From positions 186,001 to 250,000 of the forward strand of contig JAOASD010000004.1 in assembly GCA_025210265.1 (NCBI GenBank): 64,000 nt of DNA. The letters are read 5' to 3'. This stretch comes from Pelagimonas sp. (GTDB lineage: Bacteria; Pseudomonadota; Alphaproteobacteria; Rhodobacterales; Rhodobacteraceae). Positions 1-7,279 of the stretch are shown piece after piece; within the stretch, counting starts at the first letter, position 1; each line of letters starts with the position of its first letter. A program made the position numbers and the translations under genes. Under the pieces are notes generated by a model. The model had not been told where the DNA came from and ran no database searches. It saw only the letters and a list, made by a program, of their open reading frames with translations.

Positions 1-210
1 GTCATGCCTGTCCGATCAATGCAGGCAATATCCTGGCCTGCGCGTCCAATGGGGTCAGGCCCGGTTGGCCCGGCGTGTCGTCGCCTGCGCGACCCCTTGG
101 GCGCAGGCTTTAGTAAAAACTGGTGCAAAGGTCAATCGTGGGGCGCGTGTGGGGTGGGGCTGGGGCCCGAAACGCGGCGCTTTGGGGACAATCCGCGCGG
201 ATTTTGCGGA
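1..210. other. left edge spacer, no gene identified
   Basis: No convincing gene is seen here. The reverse strand has an ATG at positions 5-3 preceded by a purine-rich GGACAGG, so a further reverse-strand gene could begin at the very edge of the window, but only five bases of it would be present. A 14-base palindrome, AATCCGCGCGGATT, lies at 190-203 just past the stop of the first glycosyltransferase gene. It lacks a T-tract, so it is not called a terminator. Confidence 0.3.
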
Positions 211-1170
211 TTAGCTATCGGGGAAATGCTGTGCGCGCAGGGCGGGCAGGGGCAGTATGTGTCGGCGCAGCAGGCCCTCGTTGCTCAGGCGCTGGACCAG
301 ATCGGGGGTGGCGGTACAGACCTGATCAAAGAAGCGGCGCAGCCCGGCCTCGCCTTCCTCGGATTCGATCATGGTGAACAGATCGTGCAGATTGGGGGCG
401 CCGCCACCGCGTACCTGGCTTTTCAATTCGGCCCGGTAGGATCCGCGCTGATGGCGGAACCGATAGGCGGTGATGAAATGATCCCAGCTGTCGGCGTGGA
501 AATGGCCCAGCTCGATCTGGGGCAGCTCGACCATGCCCGGATTTTGCACGCCCTCCCAGATCACATTGTGGATCTTGACCTGTAGCCCTTTCATGCCGGT
601 GCGAAAGAACAGCTTGCCCGCCACATGGGACAGGAAACCGCCGGACAGCACCGCGCCCCAGTCGCCGAAACAGGCGGTGGCGGCGCGCTGGCGTTGGGCC
701 TGATCCAGATGGAAAGCCTTGAACAGGGTTTCGCCTGCGGCCTCAGCCCCGCCTTTGGCGAGCGCCTCGACGGGGCGGAGCCGTGCGCAGCGAACCCCGG
801 CAGGCAGCGCGGCCAGCGTGTCGCCAATATCGCCTGCGGGCAGCAGGTATTCATCCACGTCGATATGGGTCAGCCAGTCCAGCGTGGTCGGGGATTTGCC
901 CACATGCCGGTTATTGGCGTGGCGGGCATTGGCACATTGGCGCAGCTGGTGCTTGTCCGGGCGGCCCTTGCGTTTGGCCCACCAGGCCGCATCGGTGTGC
1001 AGCGCCTTGATCTTGGGATGGGCGTTCAGCACCTCAAGCGCCTGTGGTTCGTCCGCATCCAGATACAGATACAGCGCGCTGGCCCCCAGTTCGAGATGCC
1101 AGGCGGCAAAGTCGAGGATCTGGGGCAGGGGGGCCTTGATCGTGCTGATGATGCCCCAGCGTGCGCTCAT
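211..1170 (-). CDS. glycosyltransferase family 2-like protein
   Basis: A predicted glycosyltransferase of 319 residues, probably cytoplasmic and acting on a surface glycan or protein; the substrate is unknown. The N-terminus carries WGIISTIKAPLPQIL and then a short alpha/beta region leading to IDVDEYLLP near residue 108. That acidic motif fits the metal and nucleotide-sugar site of family 2-like enzymes (the group often listed as Glyco_tranf_2_4). The protein strongly resembles the C-terminal half of the gene just upstream (WGIVSTIKAPL, HIDVDEFLI), so the two are paralogues. Its start overlaps that gene's stop by four bases (ATGA), indicating translational coupling. No signal peptide or membrane segment is seen. 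The fold is clear; donor and acceptor cannot be read from sequence. Confidence 0.75.
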   Translation of the reverse strand: MSARWGIISTIKAPLPQILDFAAWHLELGASALYLYLDADEPQALEVLNAHPKIKALHTDAAWWAKRKGRPDKHQLRQCANARHANNRHVGKSPTTLDWLTHIDVDEYLLPAGDIGDTLAALPAGVRCARLRPVEALAKGGAEAAGETLFKAFHLDQAQRQRAATACFGDWGAVLSGGFLSHVAGKLFFRTGMKGLQVKIHNVIWEGVQNPGMVELPQIELGHFHADSWDHFITAYRFRHQRGSYRAELKSQVRGGGAPNLHDLFTMIESEEGEAGLRRFFDQVCTATPDLVQRLSNEGLLRRHILPLPALRAQHFPDS

Positions 1171-2906
1171 GGCAATTCCCCAAAGACCCGCGTGACCGCC
1201 CCGTCCAGATCAAAGTCGCGCTGCAGCAGCATCCCGTGATCGGACAGGCGTTTGCGCAATGCCGGTGTGTCGGAGCAGACCTCGTCGAAAAAGGCGCGCA
1301 GGCCCGAATCGCCCTCTTCTTCGCCCAGATAACGCAGCACTTCGGACAGGCCCAGCGCGCGGGTCGGGTTGGCGGGGCGATAGGATCCCTTGGTCTGGCG
1401 AAAGCGCAGCTTGTCGCGGAACTCGGTCCAGCTGGCCGCGTGGAAATGCGCCAGGAACAGCCCGTCGGGCTTGGTGCGGTTTGTGACCTCTTCGCCCAGA
1501 TATTTCAGCGTGTGGATGCCCAGGCGGGTGTCGGGAATGCCAGTGCGGGCAAAGACCTTGCCGCTGGTATGGCTGAGAAACCCGCCATACAGATGCAGGC
1601 CAAAGGTCGGGTAAATGTCCTGCAGCACAGGTTTGGGGACACCGGCCTGTTTGTGGCTGAGTTTGAAATGATTGGGCGTGGCCCCGTTTCCCGGTGCCAG
1701 AGATTCCGCAGGCGGGATGCGCGCCACCGCCTGTTTTGTGCTGACCTGCGCCAGTTTGCGCTGGATCGGGCGGTCGGTGATCAGGAATTCGTCCACATCT
1801 ATGTGGCCCAGCCAGTCCAGCCTGTCCTTGCAGGCGCGCAGCGTGCGCGTGGCATTGAACGCCTGACGCAGCTGGTGCTGTTCGGGCCGTTTGCGACCGT
1901 TGGCCTGCCAGTACTGCGCATCGCAGATCGTGACATGGATCCGGGGGTGGCGGCTCAGATAGGCATGGGCGTCGGGGTCGGGCGCGTCCAGATGGATATG
2001 TAGCGCATGGGCCCCCAGTTCCAGATGATGCGCAGCAAAGCGGGCGATCTCACGCAGGGGGGCCTTGATCGTGCTGACAATGCCCCAGCGCAGGGTTTCT
2101 GCGGTCAGATCCTGACACGCGGCGGGCACGGGCGCGATATTGGAAGTGCGTTCGGTGTTTTTGCGGCGTTCCTTGCGTTTGCGCATGGTCTGAAGCCGCT
2201 GGAACAGGGTGTTGGGGTCGGTGATCACCTGTGTCAGCAGGTGATGGGCCAGGGGTTTGATGACAGCGTCGGTCTCGGCCTCTTGCCACAGCCGGGCGAT
2301 CAGGTTCACATCCAGCCCGCCGCCGGAAATGGCAAAGCCATCCATCTGCAGGGGCAGATCCGCCTTGACCTTTCGGTCCAGCGCAAAGGCCTGATCCGGG
2401 GTGTGACCGGAAAACAGCCTCTCGGTCTCATAGAGCTTCATCATACCAAACAGCGCATTCAGCGCCAGCCCGACGGATCGCTGTGTGGCTGTGACCCCGT
2501 GATCGCCAAAGGTGGTGATGGCCGAGACCTGCCAGCGCAGGTCCAGCTGCTGCATCAGATGCGCGCCCTGTTCGGCCCAAAGCCGTTGAAACAGGGCGGG
2601 CGCGTGCGGGGGCACCTCGCGTTTGCGCAGATGGGACACGGTGAGCGCGTGCAGGAAATGCGCCTCGGATTTGCCGGTCAGCTCGCGGCGCAGGTCGTGG
2701 CATTTGCGATGAAAGCCCGAGCGAAACGGGGGCGCGTAATCCGGGTCGATGTCAGGGGATTGCACGATCCGGGCGCTGAGCGCCGCCAGATCGGTGTCGA
2801 CGGGCGGCAGGGCCTCGCCTTTGGCATAGGTGAACGGATCCCGGCGCCCCTCATATTGGGCGAGGATGGCTGGCATGTCTCGGGTCTGAGGCGCGCTTTT
2901 GGTCAT
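1167..2906 (-). CDS. two-part protein with C-terminal family 2-like glycosyltransferase domain
   Basis: A 579-residue protein from the ATG at 2906; an ATG 36 bases further upstream adds only a basic leader and is less likely. The C-terminal portion (about residue 275 onward) is a glycosyltransferase domain paralogous to the next gene, with WGIVSTIKAPL at its beginning and the acidic motif HIDVDEFLI. The first 270 residues form a separate helical region, with phrases such as KCHDLRRELTGKSEAHFL and HALTVSHLRKRE, that I cannot assign. A basic linker (MRKRKERRKNTER) joins the halves. The gene is the first of a two-gene operon with a four-base overlap. The most likely role is transfer of a sugar to a surface structure, with the N-terminal part perhaps supplying binding or a second activity. 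The domain boundary is inferred from the paralogy. Confidence 0.7.
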   Translation of the reverse strand: MTKSAPQTRDMPAILAQYEGRRDPFTYAKGEALPPVDTDLAALSARIVQSPDIDPDYAPPFRSGFHRKCHDLRRELTGKSEAHFLHALTVSHLRKREVPPHAPALFQRLWAEQGAHLMQQLDLRWQVSAITTFGDHGVTATQRSVGLALNALFGMMKLYETERLFSGHTPDQAFALDRKVKADLPLQMDGFAISGGGLDVNLIARLWQEAETDAVIKPLAHHLLTQVITDPNTLFQRLQTMRKRKERRKNTERTSNIAPVPAACQDLTAETLRWGIVSTIKAPLREIARFAAHHLELGAHALHIHLDAPDPDAHAYLSRHPRIHVTICDAQYWQANGRKRPEQHQLRQAFNATRTLRACKDRLDWLGHIDVDEFLITDRPIQRKLAQVSTKQAVARIPPAESLAPGNGATPNHFKLSHKQAGVPKPVLQDIYPTFGLHLYGGFLSHTSGKVFARTGIPDTRLGIHTLKYLGEEVTNRTKPDGLFLAHFHAASWTEFRDKLRFRQTKGSYRPANPTRALGLSEVLRYLGEEEGDSGLRAFFDEVCSDTPALRKRLSDHGMLLQRDFDLDGAVTRVFGELP

Positions 2907-2995
2907 GGCGCGAGTTTTGCGCCCTCTGGTTGCAATGGGCAAGCGGCATTGTCATGACCTTTTTAAGACGTGGCTTTTGCGGCGGCGTGGCTTTT

Positions 2996-3026
2996 GAGTA
3001 TTTTGGCCAAGAAGAAGCAGGGGGGC
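2996..3026 (-). repeat. short dispersed intergenic repeat, copy 1
   Basis: Read on the reverse strand this is a pyrimidine-rich stretch containing TGCTTCTTCTTGGCCAAAAT followed by ACTC. Closely similar stretches occur at 39509-39539 and, less well conserved, at 55330-55358. All three lie in gene-free DNA. This copy lies in the leader of tgt. Function unknown. Confidence 0.5.
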
Positions 3027-3080
3027 TTTTCAAGGCCCGTATGTTGCGGCAAAGGGCGGGGGTTGGGAAAGGATGGCATC

Positions 3081-4208
3081 ATGGCTTTGACATCGTTTGA
3101 ACTGAAGGCGCAGGACGGCAAGGCCCGTCTGGGCGAAATCAAGACCCCGCGCGGCACCATTCGCACCCCGGCTTTCATGCCGGTGGGCACGGCGGCGACG
3201 GTCAAGGGGATGATGCCGGAAAGCGTGGCGGCCACGGGGGCCGACATTCTGCTGGGCAATACCTATCATCTGATGCTGCGTCCTGGGGCCGAGCGGATCG
3301 ACCGTCTGGGCGGGCTGCATAAGTTCATGAACTGGGACAAGCCGATCCTGACGGATTCGGGCGGGTTTCAGGTCATGTCGCTGGCCGGTCTGCGCAAACT
3401 GACCGAAGAGGGCGTGCGCTTTCAAAGCCATATTGACGGGTCGAAACACATGCTGTCGCCCGAACGGTCGATGGAGATCCAGAAGCTGTTGGGCAGTGAC
3501 ATTGTCATGGCCTTTGACGAATGCCCTGCGCTGCCTGCGGATCGTGATCGCATCGCGCAAAGTATGCGCCTGTCGATGCGCTGGGCGCAGCGGTCGCGTG
3601 ATGCGTTTGGGGATCGCCCTGGTCATATGCTGTTTGGCATCATGCAGGGCGGTCTGGAGCAGGATCTGCGCGAGGAAAGCGCCAAGGCCCTGCGGGCGAT
3701 CGAATTTGACGGCTATGCGGTCGGTGGCCTTGCCGTGGGCGAGGGGCAGGAGGCGATGTTTGGCTGTCTGGACTACGCGCCGGATTTCCTGCCCGAGAGC
3801 AAGCCGCGCTATCTGATGGGTGTGGGCAAGCCCGATGATATTGTCGGCGCGGTCAAGCGTGGCATCGACATGATGGATTGCGTCTTGCCTTCGCGCTCGG
3901 GTCGCACAGGGCAGGCCTTTACCCGGCACGGTGTCGTGAACATCAAGAACGCCCGCCATGCGGATGATCCGCGCCCGCTGGACGAGGCTTGCACCTGCCC
4001 GGCCTGCCGGGGTTACAGCCGCGCCTATCTGCATCATGTCTATCGCTCGAACGAGATGATCGCAGGGATGCTGCTGACCTGGCACAACCTGCATTATTTC
4101 CAGCAGATCATGCAGGAAATGCGCGCGGCGATTGCCGAAGGGCGGTTTGAGGCCTGGGAGGCGGAGTTTCACGCGCAGCGCGCCGAAGGGGACATTCCCC
4201 CGCTGTGA
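3081..4208 (+). CDS. tgt: queuine/preQ1 tRNA-guanine transglycosylase
   Basis: Exchanges guanine for preQ1 at the wobble position (34) of tRNAs with GUN anticodons, a step of queuosine synthesis in the cytoplasm. The protein has 375 residues, normal for bacterial Tgt. The catalytic region includes [10 protein letters not shown] at residues 92-101, the nucleophile region [12 protein letters not shown], and the C-terminal zinc site [16 protein letters not shown], whose three cysteines and histidine are intact. The open frame extends upstream to 2970, but family alignment and the AGGA-containing leader favour the ATG at 3081. The gene is flanked by reverse-strand genes and ends one base before the stop of the convergent epimerase gene, so it is probably transcribed alone. 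Confidence 0.96.
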   Translation: MALTSFELKAQDGKARLGEIKTPRGTIRTPAFMPVGTAATVKGMMPESVAATGADILLGNTYHLMLRPGAERIDRLGGLHKFMNWDKPILTDSGGFQVMSLAGLRKLTEEGVRFQSHIDGSKHMLSPERSMEIQKLLGSDIVMAFDECPALPADRDRIAQSMRLSMRWAQRSRDAFGDRPGHMLFGIMQGGLEQDLREESAKALRAIEFDGYAVGGLAVGEGQEAMFGCLDYAPDFLPESKPRYLMGVGKPDDIVGAVKRGIDMMDCVLPSRSGRTGQAFTRHGVVNIKNARHADDPRPLDEACTCPACRGYSRAYLHHVYRSNEMIAGMLLTWHNLHYFQQIMQEMRAAIAEGRFEAWEAEFHAQRAEGDIPPL

Positions 4209-5024
4209 TCAGATCATCTGGGGGAGGGCCTTCACCAGCCCCTCCCAGCCGCGGGGTTTCCAGCCGAGGCTTGCCAGTTTTGCGCAATTAAGGGCGTTTG
4301 GTGTGGTTTTGGCGCGATCTGGGGGCGTTTCAGGGCTGTTTTTCAGCCTTTTAAGTTCGCTTAGCAAATCCTGCCGATCCAGCATCAGGTCTGACGCATG
4401 GACAGCTCCGCGTGTATCGCTGCGCAGCAACAGATCACAGGCAGCGGCCAGATCTGCGCCGTGCAGTTCCGTGGCGCGCCGTGGCGTGATGGGCTGCCCC
4501 GACAGAAAATCCGCAAAGAGCTGTTCCCATTTGTGGCCTTCTCCGGGGCCATAGACACCCGTGGCGCGCAGGGAAATCCCGCGTAAGGGGAGGGTCGATA
4601 GGTGGTCCTCGACCGCCAGCTTGGCCTCGGCATAAAGGCTGTCAGGCGCGGGCGGCAGGCTTTCCAGCAGGTCCGTGCCGGGGGGATAGCCGCCCAGCAC
4701 CGCGCGCGAGGATAGAAAGATCACGCAGCGCACCCCATCGCGCGCGGCAGCGTCCAGCAGGCGTTTGGATCCGTCCAGATTGGCGCGTAGAAAGCCCTGC
4801 GGATCCTCGCCTTCGCCGCCGCGATAGCGCCCCGGCACATGAGCAAAGGCGCAGTGGATCAGCGCGTCTTGCCCGTGCAAATCGACATCCTCGCCCAGCG
4901 ACCATCCCCGATGTGCCAACCCCGCGCTGGGCCTGCGTCCGACTGTGGCGATCTGATGCGCCGCCAGCCCGGCCGTCAGGAACCGCCCCACCAGCCCGGT
5001 TGCGCCGGTCAGCGCGATCCTCAT
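4209..5024 (-). CDS. NAD-dependent epimerase/dehydratase family protein
   Basis: A 271-residue extended short-chain dehydrogenase. The N-terminal nucleotide-binding motif is GATGLVGRF at residues 7-15, and the catalytic pair is represented by SLYAEAKLAVE (tyrosine and lysine three apart after it). A nucleotide-sugar substrate is possible because the gene is translationally coupled, by a four-base overlap, to the GT8 glycosyltransferase gene upstream. The C-terminal part is shorter than in full sugar epimerases. The phrase VIFLSSRAVLGGYPPGTDLL fits the conserved serine region before the tyrosine. Exact substrate unknown; the family assignment is firm. Confidence 0.8.
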   Translation of the reverse strand: MRIALTGATGLVGRFLTAGLAAHQIATVGRRPSAGLAHRGWSLGEDVDLHGQDALIHCAFAHVPGRYRGGEGEDPQGFLRANLDGSKRLLDAAARDGVRCVIFLSSRAVLGGYPPGTDLLESLPPAPDSLYAEAKLAVEDHLSTLPLRGISLRATGVYGPGEGHKWEQLFADFLSGQPITPRRATELHGADLAAACDLLLRSDTRGAVHASDLMLDRQDLLSELKRLKNSPETPPDRAKTTPNALNCAKLASLGWKPRGWEGLVKALPQMI

Positions 5025-5851
5025 GCGGCGCGGGGCAGGGCAGACAGATCAGGTGCACCGCCCTGGGCATAGCTGTGCCACAGATCAATCAGCGGGCGCA
5101 GGGCCTCGGCCTTTGGGTTGTCCGCCTGCCAGGGTTTTTCATATTGATAATGCACGACCTTGATGCTGTGCCAATCCCAGATCCCCGGCAGGTTCAGCCA
5201 GCAATATTGCAGCATGTTGTAAAACACCGGCAGCCCGTGCCAGTCGGGAAAAAACGCCTGCAAAAAGGTCTGGTCGGTGCGCTGCCAGAAGGCGCCGGGC
5301 TGATCCAGCCGCGCCAGCATCTGGGTAAAGATGCGGGGGCAGGGCCGGGCGGTGAAGACACCGGAATTGAGCCGGTGAAAGTCGCTCAGATCCTCATACA
5401 GATTGGGTGCGGCGCAGAAACCGGGATAGCCGAACAGCTCGTCGATATTTTGCAGCACCAGCGTGTCGCTATCCAGATAGATCACCGCGTCATAATCCAG
5501 CTGCCACAGCCGCAGCTTGATGAAATTATCCAGCGGCGTGTGAAACAGAGGCTTGTTGCCCTTGGTAAAGGGGGCGCGGTCATGCAGGGCCTTGCGGGCA
5601 TGTGCGGCGTTGAACGCATCGGACAGCGGCAGATGCGTGGTGCGCACCAGCCGCGCCCCGGTCGCGCGCAGTGGGGCCAGCGCCGCGCCGGGCACGGCAT
5701 CGGTGTGTAGCACAACCTTGTCTGCCTGCGTGCCGCTGCGGTTCAGGGAGTTCAGCAGGGCCAGCGCGCCAAGGGCGAAATCGGCATTTGTGACCAGGGT
5801 GACATAGGCACGCGAGCTGCGGGCCGGGCCTTCGGGGAAAATCTGCGGCAT
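5021..5851 (-). CDS. glycosyltransferase family 8 (glycogenin-like) protein
   Basis: A 276-residue retaining glycosyltransferase of the GT8 type (glycogenin, galactinol synthase and LPS glycosyltransferase relatives). The opening YVTLVTNADFALGALALLNS is the nucleotide-sugar-binding strand of the family, and AVIYLDSDTLVLQNIDELF carries the DxD metal-binding motif at about residues 105-107. The C-terminal KVVHYQYEKPW supplies the conserved histidine-lysine region. The ATG at 5851 has GAGGGCTGAG just upstream; a TTG at 5863 in the same frame is a less likely alternative. The stop overlaps the start of the epimerase gene. Together they suggest synthesis of a small surface glycan, though donor and acceptor are not determined. 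Confidence 0.82.
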   Translation of the reverse strand: MPQIFPEGPARSSRAYVTLVTNADFALGALALLNSLNRSGTQADKVVLHTDAVPGAALAPLRATGARLVRTTHLPLSDAFNAAHARKALHDRAPFTKGNKPLFHTPLDNFIKLRLWQLDYDAVIYLDSDTLVLQNIDELFGYPGFCAAPNLYEDLSDFHRLNSGVFTARPCPRIFTQMLARLDQPGAFWQRTDQTFLQAFFPDWHGLPVFYNMLQYCWLNLPGIWDWHSIKVVHYQYEKPWQADNPKAEALRPLIDLWHSYAQGGAPDLSALPRAA

Positions 5852-6046
5852 CTCAGCCCTCAATTCCTAGCGACGCCCCCAAATGGCCGGGGGGCCTTCG
5901 TCACAGGCGGGCGCGATGGCACGGCCTGTCCTTCATGGCTAGGCCGTTGCAGAGATCAAGTAAAATGAATGTTTTGCGACAGATCGGGGGTGGCCGCCCC
6001 AAAGCACAGTGATATGCGACGGGACGGCGAAAAGGACAGGCGTGGC

Positions 6047-6457
6047 CTATTGCTTAAAGAGTGCCGATATCTTTTCAGCATAGTGGCGGCCCTTGCCCGG
6101 CGCTGTGGGCTGCTGCGCCGGATGGCTGCTTTCGACCTCATCCTGACGGTTGCCGATCGCCACTTCGCAACGGCTGGTCAATGCGGGTTGCGCGCCCTTG
6201 AGGATCGGCAGGGCGATGCGGGCAGGGGGAGTGACGGTCACAGTCTGACCGCGATAGCGCAGAGTGCAGCGGGCGGTGTTCAGTTCGGCCATAGCGCCGC
6301 CACGTGCCAGCAGAAAGGCGCTGAACTCCACCTCTTCATAGGCGATCACCTCAGCACCGCGCGGCTGAAACCGCGTGACCGTGTCGCCGGGCACATAGTT
6401 TTCCGCACAGCCCGCGATCAGCGTCGCAGTGGCCAGCGCCAAACAGCCCCGGATCAT
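6047..6457 (-). CDS. hypothetical lipoprotein, second of a pair
   Basis: A 136-residue protein with a lipoprotein signal: a short N-terminus (MIRG), a hydrophobic stretch, and the lipobox LIAGC ending at Cys17. The mature part is a small soluble domain with CTLRYRGQTVTVTPPARIALPI and a second cysteine in TSRCEVAIG. This resembles the middle of the protein encoded just upstream, including the spacing of a cysteine, a short strand, a proline-rich loop and a second cysteine, so the two may be diverged paralogues. The start overlaps the upstream stop by four bases. The C-terminal tail is polar and rich in proline and lysine. Family not recognised; probably attached to the periplasmic face of a membrane. 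Confidence 0.7.
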   Translation of the reverse strand: MIRGCLALATATLIAGCAENYVPGDTVTRFQPRGAEVIAYEEVEFSAFLLARGGAMAELNTARCTLRYRGQTVTVTPPARIALPILKGAQPALTSRCEVAIGNRQDEVESSHPAQQPTAPGKGRHYAEKISALFKQ

Positions 6458-6984
6458 TCGTCGCCCACGCCGAATACCACGCGCGCCATGCCTGGATAGT
6501 TGAACTCATCCTTTAGCGGATCGCGCGCTGCGGTTGCCATCCCCTTGACCGCAGCCGTGACCACAACACCCAGCAGCCCGCCGCCACTGGATTGTGTGGC
6601 GTTGATACGGGCAAGCGTGGCGTTAAAGGGTTTCACTGTCGTGCTGGCGCGGTCCTTGTCGGTGCGGCAGCTGATGTCGGCCGGGCTGGAGGCCCCTGTG
6701 TAGATCGGCATCTTGATGAGCGCGGGGGTCACGACATCGGCCTTGAACCCGCGGCCTTTCACCGAACAGCGCGCGCCCAGCATTTCCTGATCGTCCTTGC
6801 GCCCTTTTTCGGTGCTGACAAAGCTGCGCACAGCCATCTGCGAAAAGCCCGCAGCATTGTCCTGCGCCTGCTTTGAGGTGAAGGTCACGCTTTGCGGCGG
6901 GGTTTCGATTTCGGCCAATTGCATACAGCCCGCGCTGAGCGACACCGCTGCCAAGCCCAGCAGCCAAGTTTTGGAGAATTTCAT
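6454..6984 (-). CDS. hypothetical lipoprotein, first of a pair
   Basis: A 176-residue protein with an N-terminal signal MKFSKTWLLGLAAVSLSAGC; the lipobox LSAGC makes Cys20 the lipidated residue. The mature domain contains GARCSVKGRGFKADVVTPAL and ISCRTDKDRA, two cysteines that probably form a disulfide, and then a glycine-rich segment SSGGGLLGVVVTAAVKGMA that could lie on or in a membrane. It is followed, with a four-base overlap, by a second lipoprotein gene that resembles it. The pair lies divergently from lon across a 295-base spacer. I do not recognise the family. A role in the cell envelope is inferred only from the signal. Confidence 0.7.
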   Translation of the reverse strand: MKFSKTWLLGLAAVSLSAGCMQLAEIETPPQSVTFTSKQAQDNAAGFSQMAVRSFVSTEKGRKDDQEMLGARCSVKGRGFKADVVTPALIKMPIYTGASSPADISCRTDKDRASTTVKPFNATLARINATQSSGGGLLGVVVTAAVKGMATAARDPLKDEFNYPGMARVVFGVGDE

Positions 6985-7176
6985 TTAAATCATCCCAATA
7001 TCTGTTCGTCACAGGCACCCTACCGCCGCGCCTCAGAACAGGGAATGGTCATTTTGACGCTTTACGGCGTCTGTGCGCATCCTGTCGGGCAATTGCCCCG
7101 AATTGTCCACAGCTTTGCGCGTTTCCCTGCTTGTGCCTGTCTGCGGCTTTGCTCATGGTGATGACAGGGTGGGGCG

Positions 7177-7206
7177 CTTGTAAATTCGGCGGGCAGACCC
7201 CAGATT
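7177..7206 (+). promoter_or_regulatory. candidate heat-shock (sigma-32) promoter of lon
   Basis: CTTGTAA at 7177-7183 is separated by 14 bases from CCCCAGATT at 7198-7206. This matches the enterobacterial sigma-32 pattern (CTTGAA, 13-17 bases, CCCCATNT) with small deviations and lies about 75 bases before the lon start. lon is a known member of the heat-shock regulon in many bacteria. The match is by eye only. Confidence 0.4.
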
Positions 7207-7279
7207 AACCCTCCATGACAGGAAATCCCTGTGCTGCCGCGAACGGGGCGCTGGGCTTTGCCATAAGGAAGACGCGAGC

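Noticed and set aside
4-585. Forward-strand 193-codon open frame
   Set aside because: It overlaps the reverse-strand glycosyltransferase gene almost entirely and has no recognisable protein features; in GC-rich DNA such antisense frames are expected.
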